DNA from: Pusillimonas sp. T7-7
GTDB lineage: Bacteria > Pseudomonadota > Gammaproteobacteria > Burkholderiales > Burkholderiaceae_B
Length of the DNA: 64,000 nucleotides
Direction of reading: 5' to 3'
NCBI RefSeq assembly: GCF_000209655.1
Contig: NC_015458.1
Coordinates: forward strand, 3,782,001 to 3,846,000
Shown here: piece after piece, positions 30,010 through 39,105 of the stretch
How the letters are laid out: each line of letters starts with the position of its first letter
Numbering within the stretch: the first letter of the stretch is position 1
Notes under the pieces: model-generated
The model's input: the letters and a program-made list of their open reading frames with translations, nothing else
Databases searched by the model: none
Told to the model about the DNA's origin: nothing
Program-made: the position numbers and the translations under genes

Positions 30010-31146
30010 ATGTTCAGCTTTTTTAAAAAGAAAACGCAAAAACCGGCTGACGATGCTGGGCAGGCGGCCAAAGAAGATGTCACGGATCAGGACGCCGTCG
30101 ACCAGGCGCTGCCAGCCGCACCGCCTGCCGCTGTAGAAGCGCCGCTGGTTCCCGATGCGCCAGCCGAGTCGACTGAGCCAGCCGAATCCGCCGAATCAGC
30201 AGCTGTGCCGGTTCCCGCCCCTGCCCCTGCCGAAAAAAGCTCCTGGCTTTCCCGCCTGAAAAAAGGCTTGTCGCGTACAGGGCAGAACCTGGGGGGGCTG
30301 TTCGTCGGTGTCAAGGTCGATGAGTCCCTGTTCGAGGAACTCGAAACCGCGCTCATTATGGCGGATGCCGGGGTCGAAGCCACTGAAAAACTGTTGACGG
30401 CGCTGCGTGCCCGTGTCCGCAAAGAAAGGCTCGAAGACGCCGGCCAGGTCAAGACCGCCTTGCGCGATATTCTGGCTGATCACCTGGCACCGCTGGAAAA
30501 GTCGTTTCCTCTAGGCAAGACAGCGCCGCTGGTCGTGATGATTGCGGGCGTGAACGGGGCGGGTAAAACCACGTCCATAGGTAAGCTGGCCAACCACTTC
30601 CAGGCCCAAGGCGCCAAGGTGCTGCTGGCTGCCGGCGATACTTTCCGCGCTGCGGCGCGCGAGCAATTGGTGGAATGGGGCGCACGCAACAATGTTGCGG
30701 TCATTGCACAAGACGGCGGTGATCCGGCAGCGGTGGCCTTTGATGCTGTCAATGCAGGTCGTGCGCGCGAAGCAGGAGTCGTCATGATAGACACCGCCGG
30801 GCGCTTGCCTACGCAGCTGCACCTGATGGAAGAGTTGAAGAAAATTAAAAGAGTCATAGGCAAGGCGGATGGCGCCGCACCCCATGAGGTACTGCTGGTC
30901 ATAGACGGCAATACGGGTCAGAACGCCATTGCGCAAATCCGTGCTTTCGATGCGGCCCTGAGCCTGACAGGCCTGGTGGTGACCAAGCTTGACGGCACGG
31001 CCAAGGGCGGCACGCTCGCCGCAGTGGCGGCGGGCAGCCAAGGGGTGCGTCCTGTGCCGGTCTATTGGATCGGTGTGGGTGAAAGCCTGCACGACCTGCA
31101 GCCCTTTGTAGCCAAAGAGTTTGCGGCTGCCCTGTTGGGTGACTAG
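30010..31146 (+). CDS. ftsY: Signal recognition particle receptor
   Basis: This is a 378-residue SRP receptor. The ATG at 30010 (MFSFFKKKTQKPADD) is chosen because it gives the amphipathic basic N-terminus. An acidic, Ala/Pro-rich A region (to about 80) follows, then the NG domain: GVNGAGKTTSIGKLA as the P-loop, DTFRAAAREQL, DTAGRLPTQ and TKLDGTAKGGTLA. It docks SRP-ribosome complexes at the inner membrane. It is monocistronic and convergent with the CYTH gene. Confidence 0.96.
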   Translation: MFSFFKKKTQKPADDAGQAAKEDVTDQDAVDQALPAAPPAAVEAPLVPDAPAESTEPAESAESAAVPVPAPAPAEKSSWLSRLKKGLSRTGQNLGGLFVGVKVDESLFEELETALIMADAGVEATEKLLTALRARVRKERLEDAGQVKTALRDILADHLAPLEKSFPLGKTAPLVVMIAGVNGAGKTTSIGKLANHFQAQGAKVLLAAGDTFRAAAREQLVEWGARNNVAVIAQDGGDPAAVAFDAVNAGRAREAGVVMIDTAGRLPTQLHLMEELKKIKRVIGKADGAAPHEVLLVIDGNTGQNAIAQIRAFDAALSLTGLVVTKLDGTAKGGTLAAVAAGSQGVRPVPVYWIGVGESLHDLQPFVAKEFAAALLGD

Positions 31147-31164
31147 GGCTGGTCCGGTTTTCGG

Positions 31165-31193
31165 AGGCGCAGCCGTTTAAGCCGGCTGCGCCT
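31165..31193. other. Strong hairpin between ftsY and the CYTH gene
   Basis: A perfect 11-bp stem (AGGCGCAGCCG at 31165-31175 with CGGCTGCGCCT at 31183-31193) encloses a seven-base loop containing the stop codon of the CYTH gene. No clear T-run follows in either direction, so it is a possible weak terminator for the convergent ftsY and CYTH transcripts. Confidence 0.45.
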
Positions 31194-32193
31194 GTTCTAC
31201 CAGGTGCTTCAGGATTGCCAGCAGGCATGACTGTAACTGTACGCTGGCGGCCGTAGCCACGGCTTCCTGCTTTTGCTGGCGCAGGCATGTGTATGGCCGC
31301 AGTTCTGCGTCCAGTGCTGTTTGATCCATGTTGCTGCGTTTTGAAAGCAGTTTCCAGCATGAGCGCAGACGCCGGATGCCTGCGTGCATGTTCCGGGCAT
31401 ATTCAGCGCGCAACTCCTTGCCCGCATTCAACTCTTCGGCTGCCGCCAGAGGCATGGCGTTGCGAACGATGTGGTTAAGGCATTCGTTGGCGTATAACTG
31501 ATAGGCCTGGTGCAAGCTCATGTCTGCGGTGAGCGTGATTTTCTTTGCCTGTTGCGGTGGGAATACTGGCTCTGGCCTTTGGCCGGCTGCATCTGCAAAC
31601 CGACCGTCTGGCAGACAGGTACGCGACAGCAGGCTGCCACGCTCAGCCTTGCTGCGAAAGTCCAGAATCAATTGATAGCGCTCCAGCCAGTGCCGGCCCA
31701 GCGTAAATAAATGGTCGACGCTGCCCTTGATCTGTTCCAGCTCCAGTTCACACACCGCCAGTTCCTGCTGGCCAGACCGGATGACGCCCTGGTCGTAGGC
31801 GAACTCGACGGCGCCGTCAGGACTGTCCTGGCGCAGAACCAACCGCTCGATGTGGGTTTCGTAGCGCAGCAGAAGGGGTTGGCTTAGACCGCTGAAGAAA
31901 GACTCCAGCGTAGTGTTTTGGTAGGCCGAGAGGTCCAGTTCGGGCTCTATACGTGGGTGGTTGATCTCGATGCGCGTCAACTCGTCGGGGCCGGGTGCTT
32001 TGATGGTCTGCACCCATTGCGAGCCCTCCAGACGCAGGCGCAGGGCCATGCCGGCTTGGGCCAGCTGCTTGTCTTGTGTATCGAAATAGCGGGCCCGTAA
32101 AGTAATAGTGCTTGCGCCGGCGTTGCGCAATTCGGCCTCTAGTGCAGCCCTGCTTGCGGGGGGTACATAAAGTTTCAGTTCGCGTTCAAGCAT
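31177..32193 (-). CDS. CYTH-CHAD protein with shortened CHAD domain
   Basis: This 338-residue protein starts with the CYTH triphosphate-tunnel signature MLERELKLYV (ExExK), followed by YFDTQDKQLAQAGMALRLR, the IKAPG strand and ELELEQIKG. It is likely an inorganic triphosphatase. A CHAD domain begins near residue 235 and has the His/Arg helix ARNMHAGIRRLRSCWKLL, but it ends about 70 residues later, so the second CHAD half is missing. Homologues usually have about 430-510 residues. The reading frame is intact up to the stop inside a hairpin loop, and the convergent ftsY follows immediately. Confidence 0.85.
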   Translation of the reverse strand: MLERELKLYVPPASRAALEAELRNAGASTITLRARYFDTQDKQLAQAGMALRLRLEGSQWVQTIKAPGPDELTRIEINHPRIEPELDLSAYQNTTLESFFSGLSQPLLLRYETHIERLVLRQDSPDGAVEFAYDQGVIRSGQQELAVCELELEQIKGSVDHLFTLGRHWLERYQLILDFRSKAERGSLLSRTCLPDGRFADAAGQRPEPVFPPQQAKKITLTADMSLHQAYQLYANECLNHIVRNAMPLAAAEELNAGKELRAEYARNMHAGIRRLRSCWKLLSKRSNMDQTALDAELRPYTCLRQQKQEAVATAASVQLQSCLLAILKHLVEQAQPA

Positions 32194-32240
32194 CGTCGAT
32201 CCCAGGGTGGCAATGGACGAATATTACCGTGTTATCCCGT

Positions 32241-32270
32241 TCCTAAATCGTGTTCAAGATTGATTTAGGA
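32241..32270 (-). terminator. Possible hairpin after phnE2
   Basis: A 9-bp inverted repeat (TCCTAAATC at 32241-32249 and GATTTAGGA at 32262-32270) lies between the end of the phn operon and the CYTH gene. It lacks a T-run, so it is only a weak terminator candidate. Confidence 0.35.
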
Positions 32271-32276
32271 GCGGAG

Positions 32277-33086
32277 TTAGAGCAATGTTTTACGGGCTCG
32301 GGTAATGACGACTTCAGCGATGATGACAATGGCAAAGATCAGCAGCAGAATCAGTGCGACCTTGTCCCACTGGAAAAGATCCATGGCGCTATTGAGGGCC
32401 ATGCCTATACCGCCGGCGCCCACCAGGCCCAGGACAGCGGATTCGCGTACGTTGATGTCCCAGCGCAGCAGCACAATAGACCAGAACGCAGGGCGTATCT
32501 GGGGCCAGTAGCCGTAGGCGATGATGGAACCTTTGCTGGCCCCGGTGGCGGTCAGGGCCTCGATGGGGCCGGGTTGCGCATCTTCGATGGCTTCACCAAG
32601 CAGCTTGCCTATGAAGCCGATTGAACGAAAGGCAATAGCGATCGTGCCAGCCAGAGGGCCAGGCCCGAATATGGCAATAAACAGCAGTGCCCAGACCAAA
32701 GAGTTGATGGATCGGCTGGAAACCAGGATGAACCGGGCGATGAAGTTGATGGTTCGGTTGGGGGTGAGGTTATTTGCAACGGCCAAGCCAACCGGAACAG
32801 CCATGATGATGGCCAGAATAGTGCCCATCGTGGCCATGTGCAGGGTTTCGATCAGGGCCTGCTGAATGGAGCCTGGAAAGCTGCGCCACGAAATCGGCCA
32901 CATCCGGTGCAGCAGATCGGCCATTTGCGTGGGCGCGTCGTACAGGAACTCGGGTATGACGTCGATGGTGCGTACGGACTGGACGATGGCCAGCACAAAA
33001 ATCAGGTACAGGGCAAAACGCAGCAGGCGTTGGCCGGGCGTATAGCGTACCCAGCTGCTTGGAAAGGTTTGCGGTCGGGCGCTCAT
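32277..33086 (-). CDS. phnE: Phosphonate-type ABC transporter permease
   Basis: This 269-residue inner-membrane permease has about six spans and the ATP-binding-protein contact (EAA) loop EALTATGASKGSIIAYGYWP. Typical PhnE features are the RSINSLVWALLFIAIFGPGPLAG segment and the C-terminal GAGGIGMALNSAMDLFQW. It is the second of two tandem PhnE-like permeases, which probably form a heterodimeric channel. Its start overlaps the upstream permease gene stop as ATGA. Confidence 0.9.
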   Translation of the reverse strand: MSARPQTFPSSWVRYTPGQRLLRFALYLIFVLAIVQSVRTIDVIPEFLYDAPTQMADLLHRMWPISWRSFPGSIQQALIETLHMATMGTILAIIMAVPVGLAVANNLTPNRTINFIARFILVSSRSINSLVWALLFIAIFGPGPLAGTIAIAFRSIGFIGKLLGEAIEDAQPGPIEALTATGASKGSIIAYGYWPQIRPAFWSIVLLRWDINVRESAVLGLVGAGGIGMALNSAMDLFQWDKVALILLLIFAIVIIAEVVITRARKTLL

Positions 33087-33964
33087 GCATCGTCCTCGAG
33101 GGGGCGCGGCGCGCTGCCTGAGCCATGGGGTTTCTTCCCGAAAAGCGAGGCCAGCGATACGTTGTCGAGCAAGATGGCGCGTACGACGCCGGCCAGCAGC
33201 TCACCCACCATGATGATGGCGATAATGGTGGCCAGTATCGTGCAGACGAAGTCGTAGTCGAAGCGCTGGAAGGCCGAGAACAGAGTGCCGCCTATGCCGC
33301 CTGCGCCCACAATGCCCACCATGGTGGAGTTGCGTAGGTTGGAGTCCATTTGATAGGTGGAAAAGCCAACAAAGCGGGCAAAGACCTGGGGCAGCACAGC
33401 AAAAATGATGACGTTGGCAAACGATGCGCCGGTGGCGCGCACAGCCTCGACCTGTTTGAGCGAGATTTCTTCTATGGACTCGGTAAACAGCTTGCCGATG
33501 AAGCCAATGGAGGCAACCGTGAGCGCCAATACCCCAGCCAGGGCCCCGAAGCCCACGGCCTTGACGAATATGATGGCGACGATGACCGGGTGCAGGGCGC
33601 GGCACAATGACACCACAGTACGGGCGGGCCAGGTAGCCCAGACGGGCATGAGGTTACGCGCGCCCAGAAGGCTTAGCGGCAGCGCCAGGAAAATGCCCAG
33701 TGTGGTGGCCAGTACGGCGATTTCCAGGCTTTCGGCAATACCCTTCCAAAGGACGTCAAGCCGCTCGACGCTAGGTGGAAACATGCGCGCCAGGAACTTT
33801 GCGCCATGGCCCAGTCCGGCTTCGAATCTATCCCATGAAAAACCCAGCTGCGTGGCGGCGAAAATGGTGTACAGCACAAGCAGCAGCACTCCCCACTTGA
33901 CCTTGGGGGACAGCGCAAACGGCTTGGCGATGGGCTGGGATGTAGGCGCAACTACTGGAGCCAC
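33083..33964 (-). CDS. phnE: Phosphonate-type ABC transporter permease
   Basis: This 293-residue permease has a cytoplasmic N-terminal extension and about six membrane spans. Its EAA loop is [20 protein letters not shown] and its C-terminal motif is [19 protein letters not shown]. Related systems import phosphonates, phosphite or hypophosphite. It overlaps phnC by 13 bp and phnE2 by 4 bp, so translation of the operon is tightly coupled. Confidence 0.9.
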   Translation of the reverse strand: MAPVVAPTSQPIAKPFALSPKVKWGVLLLVLYTIFAATQLGFSWDRFEAGLGHGAKFLARMFPPSVERLDVLWKGIAESLEIAVLATTLGIFLALPLSLLGARNLMPVWATWPARTVVSLCRALHPVIVAIIFVKAVGFGALAGVLALTVASIGFIGKLFTESIEEISLKQVEAVRATGASFANVIIFAVLPQVFARFVGFSTYQMDSNLRNSTMVGIVGAGGIGGTLFSAFQRFDYDFVCTILATIIAIIMVGELLAGVVRAILLDNVSLASLFGKKPHGSGSAPRPLEDDA

Positions 33965-34722
33965 GACTCGCCCCCGTAGATCTCCTTGAGTACACCGGTA
34001 CCCAATCCGGCGGCCTGGCCGTCGTAAACGATGTGGCCGCCCGACATGCCGACGATGCGCGAAGCATAGCGCTTGGCCAACTCGACATCGTGAATGTTGA
34101 CAATGACGGGAATGCTGAAGGCGCTGCCTTGTTCGATCAGCAGTTCCATGATTTCGACCGATGTTTTGGGATCGAGAGATGATGTGGGCTCGTCGGCCAG
34201 CAGCAATTGGGGGCGCTGCATCAGGGCGCGGGCAATGCCGACACGCTGGCGCTGGCCGCCAGATAACGCGTCGGCGCGCTGATTGGCAAAACCAGTCAGA
34301 CCGACGGTTTCGAGCAGGCTGTGGGCGTATTGAATATCGGCAGGCTCGAAATGACGCCGCCAGGCATTGAGCGGCGAGGTGTAACCCAGTCGCCCGGTCA
34401 GCAGGTTTTCCATGACGGTCAGGCGCTCGACCAGATTGTATTCCTGGAAGACCATGCCTATGCGTCGGCGGGCCTGCCGCAGCGAGGCTCCTCTGATTTT
34501 GGCCAGATCTATGCAGGCGCCATCTTCTTCAAGAATGATGGAGCCTGCAGTGGGGTCGATGAGCCGGTTTATACAGCGCAATAGCGTGCTTTTGCCCGTG
34601 CCAGACGGGCCGATGATGGCGGTCAGGCCTTCACCGGCGATGTCAAGGTTGATGTTTTTGAGTACCGGTTGGTTGGCTCGGTACTCTTTGACCAGGCTAT
34701 TGATGCTTAGTGTTGCCCCCAT
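33952..34722 (-). CDS. phnC: Phosphonate-type ABC transporter ATP-binding protein
   Basis: This 256-residue ABC ATPase has Walker [19 protein letters not shown]-loop [17 protein letters not shown], signature [15 protein letters not shown] and Walker [13 protein letters not shown] followed by the H-loop NIHD. These match PhnC of phosphonate/phosphite uptake systems. It sits directly after the binding-protein gene. Confidence 0.93.
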   Translation of the reverse strand: MGATLSINSLVKEYRANQPVLKNINLDIAGEGLTAIIGPSGTGKSTLLRCINRLIDPTAGSIILEEDGACIDLAKIRGASLRQARRRIGMVFQEYNLVERLTVMENLLTGRLGYTSPLNAWRRHFEPADIQYAHSLLETVGLTGFANQRADALSGGQRQRVGIARALMQRPQLLLADEPTSSLDPKTSVEIMELLIEQGSAFSIPVIVNIHDVELAKRYASRIVGMSGGHIVYDGQAAGLGTGVLKEIYGGESWLQ

Positions 34723-34728
34723 AATGGA

Positions 34729-35721
34729 CTATTTCTTCTTGCTGGCTTTGTCGTAAGCCGAACGGGTAAAGCTTTCGCCGCCTGCTTTGGCTACGTTGCG
34801 CACGATGGCCCAGTCTTTTTTGTAGGTGATCGGGTAGAAACGGTCGGCGCCGTCGAAGGCTTCCTTCATTTCAGCCGGGAAGCGATAGTCGTAAAAGCAC
34901 TTGAGCATTTGGTCGCGGAACTTGGGCTCAAGATCGTAGGCATAGGAGAACGACGATGTGGGAAATTTTTCGCTGGTGTACAGGATGCGGAAGTCGTCTT
35001 CGTTGACCTGTCCGCGCTCGGCCATGCGATGGAAGACGTCGGAGGCCACGGCGGCGGCATCGTAATCGCCCGAGTTCACGCCCATAATGGACTGGTCATG
35101 CTTGCCCGAATACAGAAACTTGTAGTCTTTGCCGGGTACCAGGCCTTCGTCGGGGAAGAGGGCGATAGGCGCCATATTGCCCGAGTTGGACGAGGGCGAT
35201 GTATGTGCGACTTTTTTGCCTTTCAGGTCGGTGAGCTTCTGGAAAGGGCTGTCTTTTTTGACGATGAGGATGAGGTTATAGCCTTGGAAGCCATCGGCAG
35301 TGCCCTTGACCGCGAAGGGCACCGCGCCTGCCAGGTTGACGGCAAAGTTGGTGGGGCCGGTGGAAAAACCGCCCACGTGCAGCCGGTTCGAACGCATGGC
35401 TTCGATTTCGGCCGCATTGCTTTGGACCTGGTAGAAGACGACTTTGCGGTCTACGCATTCGGACAGATATTTGGTGAAAGGAGAAAAGATCTCTGCGTAG
35501 ACGGCTGGGTCTTCGACAGGGGTATAAGTGAATACGACAGTCGAAGGTGTTTTGAGTTTGTCGGGATCGGTGGGGGTGTCGGCAACCAGGTCGTTGTTGG
35601 CGTCGCAATACATGGTGTCGAGATCGCCACGATTAGGGCAATCGTCCTGCGCGTAGGCGGCCTGGGTAGCACCAAAAATAGCGAATAGCGCGCTCAAGAC
35701 GAGCACCTTGGTATGTGTCAT
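34729..35721 (-). CDS. phnD: Phosphonate/phosphite-type periplasmic binding protein
   Basis: This 330-residue binding protein has a signal peptide (LVLSALFAIFGATQAAYAQ) and PhnD-family features. These include PVEDPAVYAEIFSPFTKYLS, the loop VGGFSTGPTNFAVN, KGKKVAHTSPSSNSGNMAP, and GVNSGDYDAAAVASDVFHRM. An N-terminal segment with two cysteines (DDCPNRGDLDTMYCD) precedes the domain and may form a disulfide. The ligand could be a phosphonate, phosphite or phosphate; no C-P lyase, phosphonatase or phosphite dehydrogenase gene is in the window. It is the first transporter gene, 120 bp after the iclR gene. Confidence 0.9.
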   Translation of the reverse strand: MTHTKVLVLSALFAIFGATQAAYAQDDCPNRGDLDTMYCDANNDLVADTPTDPDKLKTPSTVVFTYTPVEDPAVYAEIFSPFTKYLSECVDRKVVFYQVQSNAAEIEAMRSNRLHVGGFSTGPTNFAVNLAGAVPFAVKGTADGFQGYNLILIVKKDSPFQKLTDLKGKKVAHTSPSSNSGNMAPIALFPDEGLVPGKDYKFLYSGKHDQSIMGVNSGDYDAAAVASDVFHRMAERGQVNEDDFRILYTSEKFPTSSFSYAYDLEPKFRDQMLKCFYDYRFPAEMKEAFDGADRFYPITYKKDWAIVRNVAKAGGESFTRSAYDKASKKK

Positions 35722-35841
35722 GATCTGTCTCCGGTGTTGGCGCGTTACATGCGCATTATTGTTTAGGCATCAATCATATATGAATGTGACAAGTAAGCAT
35801 ATTGTCATTTTTCTTGATTGTGTTACCGATGTTTTTCTGAT

Positions 35842-36669
35842 TTATTCTTCGACACTATCGTGGATGCGGTGTCCCAACTGCCTGGAAATAGCGGTGGCGC
35901 ATTCTTTCAGTGCGTGGGCAATGGCGCCATCGGGCGATGCATCGAACAGGGTGCTGGGACCCAGGCTGGTCAGGGCCAGTGCAATATTGCCTGAGTGATC
36001 AAATACCGGCACCGACAGGGCATCGATGCCGGGCAGGGGATTGCCCAATGCCGTGGCCAGCCCGGCCTGCCTGACTTCATCCACCATTTTCTGCAGAGCC
36101 TGAGGGCTTGGCTGCAGCGGCGTCGCGCTGGTAACGACCGCCTGATCGTCCAGCTCGCGCTCCATATAGTGCTGGGCTACTTTGGGCGGCAGCCAGGCAA
36201 CGAATACCCGCCCAGTGGCGGTGTGCAGCATGGACATGACAGTGCCATTGCGCATGTTCACATGCACCGGATAGCTGGCCTGGGAAATATGTATCATGGT
36301 CGGACCGTGCGAGCCTAACACGGCCAGGGCCAAAGTGTGACCTATTTGCCCCGCCAACTGGTTCAGGTGCGGTAGGGCCACACGCACCGGATCCAGGCGT
36401 TGCAGGCTGACCAGCCCCATTTGCAGGGCAAACGGCCCGAGCTCGTATCGGCCAGTAGTGCTGTCTTGCTGGACCAGGCCGACACGAATGAAGCTGACCA
36501 GATAAGGGTGTGCCTTGGCCGATGTCATGCCGGCACGGGTTGCCAGGTCCCGCAAATTCAGCGGGATGCCTGCGTCGACCAGCGTCGCCAGTAGTGGAAA
36601 GCCGGTTTCCACCGACTGAATGCTGCGCCGTCCGTCATTCGTATTGGTCGAAGTTTTGTTTCCAGGCAT
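35842..36669 (-). CDS. IclR-family transcriptional regulator
   Basis: This 275-residue regulator has an N-terminal winged helix (SIQSVETGFPLLATLV, LNLRDLATRAGMTSAKAHPYL, VGLVQQDSTTGRYELG) and a C-terminal effector domain with the usual GIDALSVPVFDHSGNIALAL. It lies just upstream of phnDCEE on the same strand, so it probably controls that transporter. The inducer is unknown. Confidence 0.9.
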   Translation of the reverse strand: MPGNKTSTNTNDGRRSIQSVETGFPLLATLVDAGIPLNLRDLATRAGMTSAKAHPYLVSFIRVGLVQQDSTTGRYELGPFALQMGLVSLQRLDPVRVALPHLNQLAGQIGHTLALAVLGSHGPTMIHISQASYPVHVNMRNGTVMSMLHTATGRVFVAWLPPKVAQHYMERELDDQAVVTSATPLQPSPQALQKMVDEVRQAGLATALGNPLPGIDALSVPVFDHSGNIALALTSLGPSTLFDASPDGAIAHALKECATAISRQLGHRIHDSVEE

Positions 36670-36726
36670 AGTGAACCGTCACGTTATAAGGTCTTTCAGC
36701 GCGATATTACTCTGCAGGACGGTTTT

Positions 36727-36837
36727 GGGCAGCAAGCCGCAGGTGCAGCGTGGGGGCCTCCTTTTGCCGCCGGGCCGCCCCAAGGCAAAAAGCGCCCCCT
36801 TGGGGGGCAGCAAGCCGCAGGCGCAGCGTGGGGGCCT
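36727..36837. repeat. 33-bp direct repeat pair with hairpin
   Basis: A 33-bp unit beginning GGGCAGCAAGCCGCAGG occurs at 36727-36759 and again at 36805-36837 with a single T/C difference. Between the copies CCCCAAGG (36778-36785) pairs with CCTTGGGG (36798-36805) to form a hairpin. Similar GC-rich units occur as dispersed intergenic repeats in Burkholderiales genomes. The array ends 21 bp before the ribB start, where an FMN riboswitch might have been expected; I do not see one. Confidence 0.8.
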
Positions 36838-36858
36838 TTTTCCTTTTCAGGCGTTAAA

Positions 36859-38058
36859 ATGAATGAACTTTCCATAGGGCCATTAGACATGAGCAACACC
36901 CGCGATGCGGACTTGGATGTAGTGCCATCCTACGATATATCACCTGTTCCCGAGATTGTGGCCGAGCTGCGTGCCGGCCGCATGGTCATATTGGTCGACG
37001 AGGAAGACCGCGAAAACGAGGGCGATCTGGTCATGGCGGCCGAGCACGTCACTCCCGAAGCCATTAACTTCATGGTGACTCATGCGCGGGGCCTGGTGTG
37101 CCTGACGCTTACCGAGGATCGCTGCAAGCAGTTGGAACTGCCGCTGATGGCCAGCCGTAACGGAACCCGCTTCGGCACTAATTTCACGATGTCCATCGAA
37201 GCCGCCGAAGGCGTCGATACCGGTATTTCGGCAGCCGACCGTGCCCGCACCATACAAACGGCGGTGGCGCGCGATGCCCTGCCGTCCGACTTGGTCCAGC
37301 CCGGTCATATCTTCCCGGTGCAAGCCGTGCCCGGCGGCGTGCTCGTGCGTGCCGGTCACACCGAAGCGGGTTGCGACTTGACCGCCCTGGCGGGCCTGAC
37401 TCCGGCCGCCGCCATTTGCGAGATACTGAAGCCCGACGGCACCATGGCCAGATTGCCTGACCTGATGATTTTTGCGCGTGAGCATGGCTTGAAAATCGGC
37501 ACCATCGCCGATCTTATCCAATATCGCAGCGAACACGAGTCCATGGTCGAGCGCATTGCCTCGCGCAATGTGCAAACTCCTTGGGGCGAGTTCCAGGCAG
37601 TGGCCTATCGCGACCTGGCGTCGGGCGCCTTGCACCTGGCTCTGGCGCACGGCAACATTACCCCTGAAACCGAAACACTGGTCAGGGTGCACGAACCTAC
37701 CAGCATGCTCGATATCCTGTTCCAGGACGCCACCGCACATAGCTGGAGCGTGCCTGACGCGCTCAAGGCCATTGTGGCGTCGCCTGCGGGCTTGCTCATC
37801 ATGCTTAATTGCCAAGGTTCTGCCGAGTTGCTGTTTGATCAGTTCGGGGCCTGGAACCAGCAGCCGGCCACGCAAGCCGCCGCTCCCGATCGCGAAAGCC
37901 GCTATGGTTTGCGCACCTATGGCATAGGCGCGCAAATCATGCTCGACCTGAATGTCGGCAAGGCGCGCCTTTTGGCCAAACCCAGAAAAATGCCCAGCAT
38001 GGCGGGCTTTTCTTTAACCATAACAGGTTACGATAGCGAACCACCTTCCACACCCTAA
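36859..38058 (+). CDS. ribB: 3,4-dihydroxy-2-butanone-4-phosphate synthase with degenerate RibA-like domain
   Basis: This is a 399-residue RibBA-like protein. The N-terminal RibB half (to about 220) is intact: [36 protein letters not shown] and [11 protein letters not shown]. It makes DHBP from ribulose 5-phosphate for riboflavin synthesis. The C-terminal half resembles GTP cyclohydrolase II, but where the zinc-site cysteines (SLRCDCG) should follow RVH it reads [15 protein letters not shown], so GCHII activity is not expected. It retains the [13 protein letters not shown] end. The fold corresponds to the RibBX type described in other proteobacteria. ATG at 36889, preceded by AGGG, is an alternative start. 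It heads ribB-ribH-nusB-thiL-pgpA-pncC. Confidence 0.93.
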   Translation: MNELSIGPLDMSNTRDADLDVVPSYDISPVPEIVAELRAGRMVILVDEEDRENEGDLVMAAEHVTPEAINFMVTHARGLVCLTLTEDRCKQLELPLMASRNGTRFGTNFTMSIEAAEGVDTGISAADRARTIQTAVARDALPSDLVQPGHIFPVQAVPGGVLVRAGHTEAGCDLTALAGLTPAAAICEILKPDGTMARLPDLMIFAREHGLKIGTIADLIQYRSEHESMVERIASRNVQTPWGEFQAVAYRDLASGALHLALAHGNITPETETLVRVHEPTSMLDILFQDATAHSWSVPDALKAIVASPAGLLIMLNCQGSAELLFDQFGAWNQQPATQAAAPDRESRYGLRTYGIGAQIMLDLNVGKARLLAKPRKMPSMAGFSLTITGYDSEPPSTP

Positions 38059-38073
38059 CAGGAACTATTGATT

Positions 38074-38598
38074 ATGAACCCTTATACCTTGTCTCCCGAT
38101 CTGAACGGGGAAGGCTTGCATATCGGCATCGTGCGGGCTCGTTTCAATGAAGAAATCGGCCTGACCGAGCTTGATGCCTGCCTGGCCGAATTGGCTGAAA
38201 TGGGCGTAGACGAGCGCGACGTGATGGTGGTCTCGGTTCCCGGAGCTCTTGAGCTTGGTGTTACGCTGGCCCAAATGGCCGAAACTTTCGAGTTCGACGC
38301 GCTGATTGCACTGGGGGCGGTCATTCGCGGCGAAACCTACCACTTTGAAATCGTCAGCAACGAGAGCGCATCGGCCATCAGCCGCGTTTCGCTTGAAACC
38401 GGCATTCCGGTTGCCAATGGCGTGCTTACCACCGATACCGACGAGCAGGCGGAAGCCCGTGCCGCAGAAAAAGGCCGTGACTGCGCTCGTGCAGCCATCG
38501 AAATGGCCAATCTGGTCGCAGCGCTTGAGCCAGAGACGGACGACGATGATGAGTACGGCGACGATGAAGACGAGGACGACGATTTTGACGACAAGTAG
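38074..38598 (+). CDS. ribH: 6,7-dimethyl-8-ribityllumazine synthase
   Basis: This is a 174-residue lumazine synthase. ATG at 38074 is chosen over an in-frame TTG at 38068 because AGGA at 38059 is better spaced. Motifs are [48 protein letters not shown] with the catalytic His, and [15 protein letters not shown]. The last 20 residues are an unusual acidic tail of almost only Asp and Glu. It condenses DHBP from RibB with the pyrimidine precursor. The nusB frame begins inside its 3' end. Confidence 0.95.
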   Translation: MNPYTLSPDLNGEGLHIGIVRARFNEEIGLTELDACLAELAEMGVDERDVMVVSVPGALELGVTLAQMAETFEFDALIALGAVIRGETYHFEIVSNESASAISRVSLETGIPVANGVLTTDTDEQAEARAAEKGRDCARAAIEMANLVAALEPETDDDDEYGDDEDEDDDFDDK

Positions 38599-39085
38599 AA
38601 CACAGGGGGCGCCTGCGGGCGGTTCCGCCCGCAGCAATGCCCGCAGCGCGCGCAGGCGTGCGCGCGAATTCGCCTTGCAGGGTGTTTATGCCTGGTTGTT
38701 GCGAGGCGATGCCGGGCTGCAGGAAGCGGGTGAAATCGACGCGCATATCCGCGACGATGAAGAATTCCACGATGCTGACGCTACGTGGTTCAAAACATTG
38801 CTGCACGGGGTACTGCGCGAGGCGCCCGCCCTGCGCGAGCGCTTCATGCCTCATGTCGACCGGCCGCTCGAAGAGCTTTCGCCCATCGAGCACGGCATTC
38901 TTCTGATTGGCAGCTACGAGCTCGTCCATCATATCGAGGTACCCTACAAAGTGGCCATCAACGAGGCGGTCGAGCTGGCCAAATCATTTGGCGGCACCGA
39001 CGGGTTCAAGTTCGTCAATGGCGTGCTCGATAAAATGGCCGCCGATGTCCGGTCGCAAGAAGTCCAGGCTGCCGCGCGGCGTTAG
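38564..39085 (+). CDS. nusB: Transcription antitermination factor NusB
   Basis: This RNA-binding antitermination factor has [17 protein letters not shown], an Arg-rich start that contacts boxA RNA, then [34 protein letters not shown] and [25 protein letters not shown]. The N-terminus is uncertain: the ATG at 38564 gives 173 residues and a TTG at 38585 gives 166. Both lie inside the acid-tail codons of ribH in another frame, so the genes overlap by 14-35 bp. Confidence 0.93.
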   Translation: MKTRTTILTTSRTQGAPAGGSARSNARSARRRAREFALQGVYAWLLRGDAGLQEAGEIDAHIRDDEEFHDADATWFKTLLHGVLREAPALRERFMPHVDRPLEELSPIEHGILLIGSYELVHHIEVPYKVAINEAVELAKSFGGTDGFKFVNGVLDKMAADVRSQEVQAAARR

Positions 39086-39105
39086 CCAGCACCTGTTCAA
39101 ACCAA

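Noticed and set aside
35842..36669. Pho box or PhnF-type control of phnDCEE
   Set aside because: No pho box (two CTGTCAT repeats) is visible upstream of phnD; the adjacent regulator is an IclR protein.
36670..36858. FMN (RFN) riboswitch upstream of ribB
   Set aside because: The conserved RFN boxes such as AGGGC...GGTGAAATTCC are not seen; the region is taken up by the 33-bp repeats.
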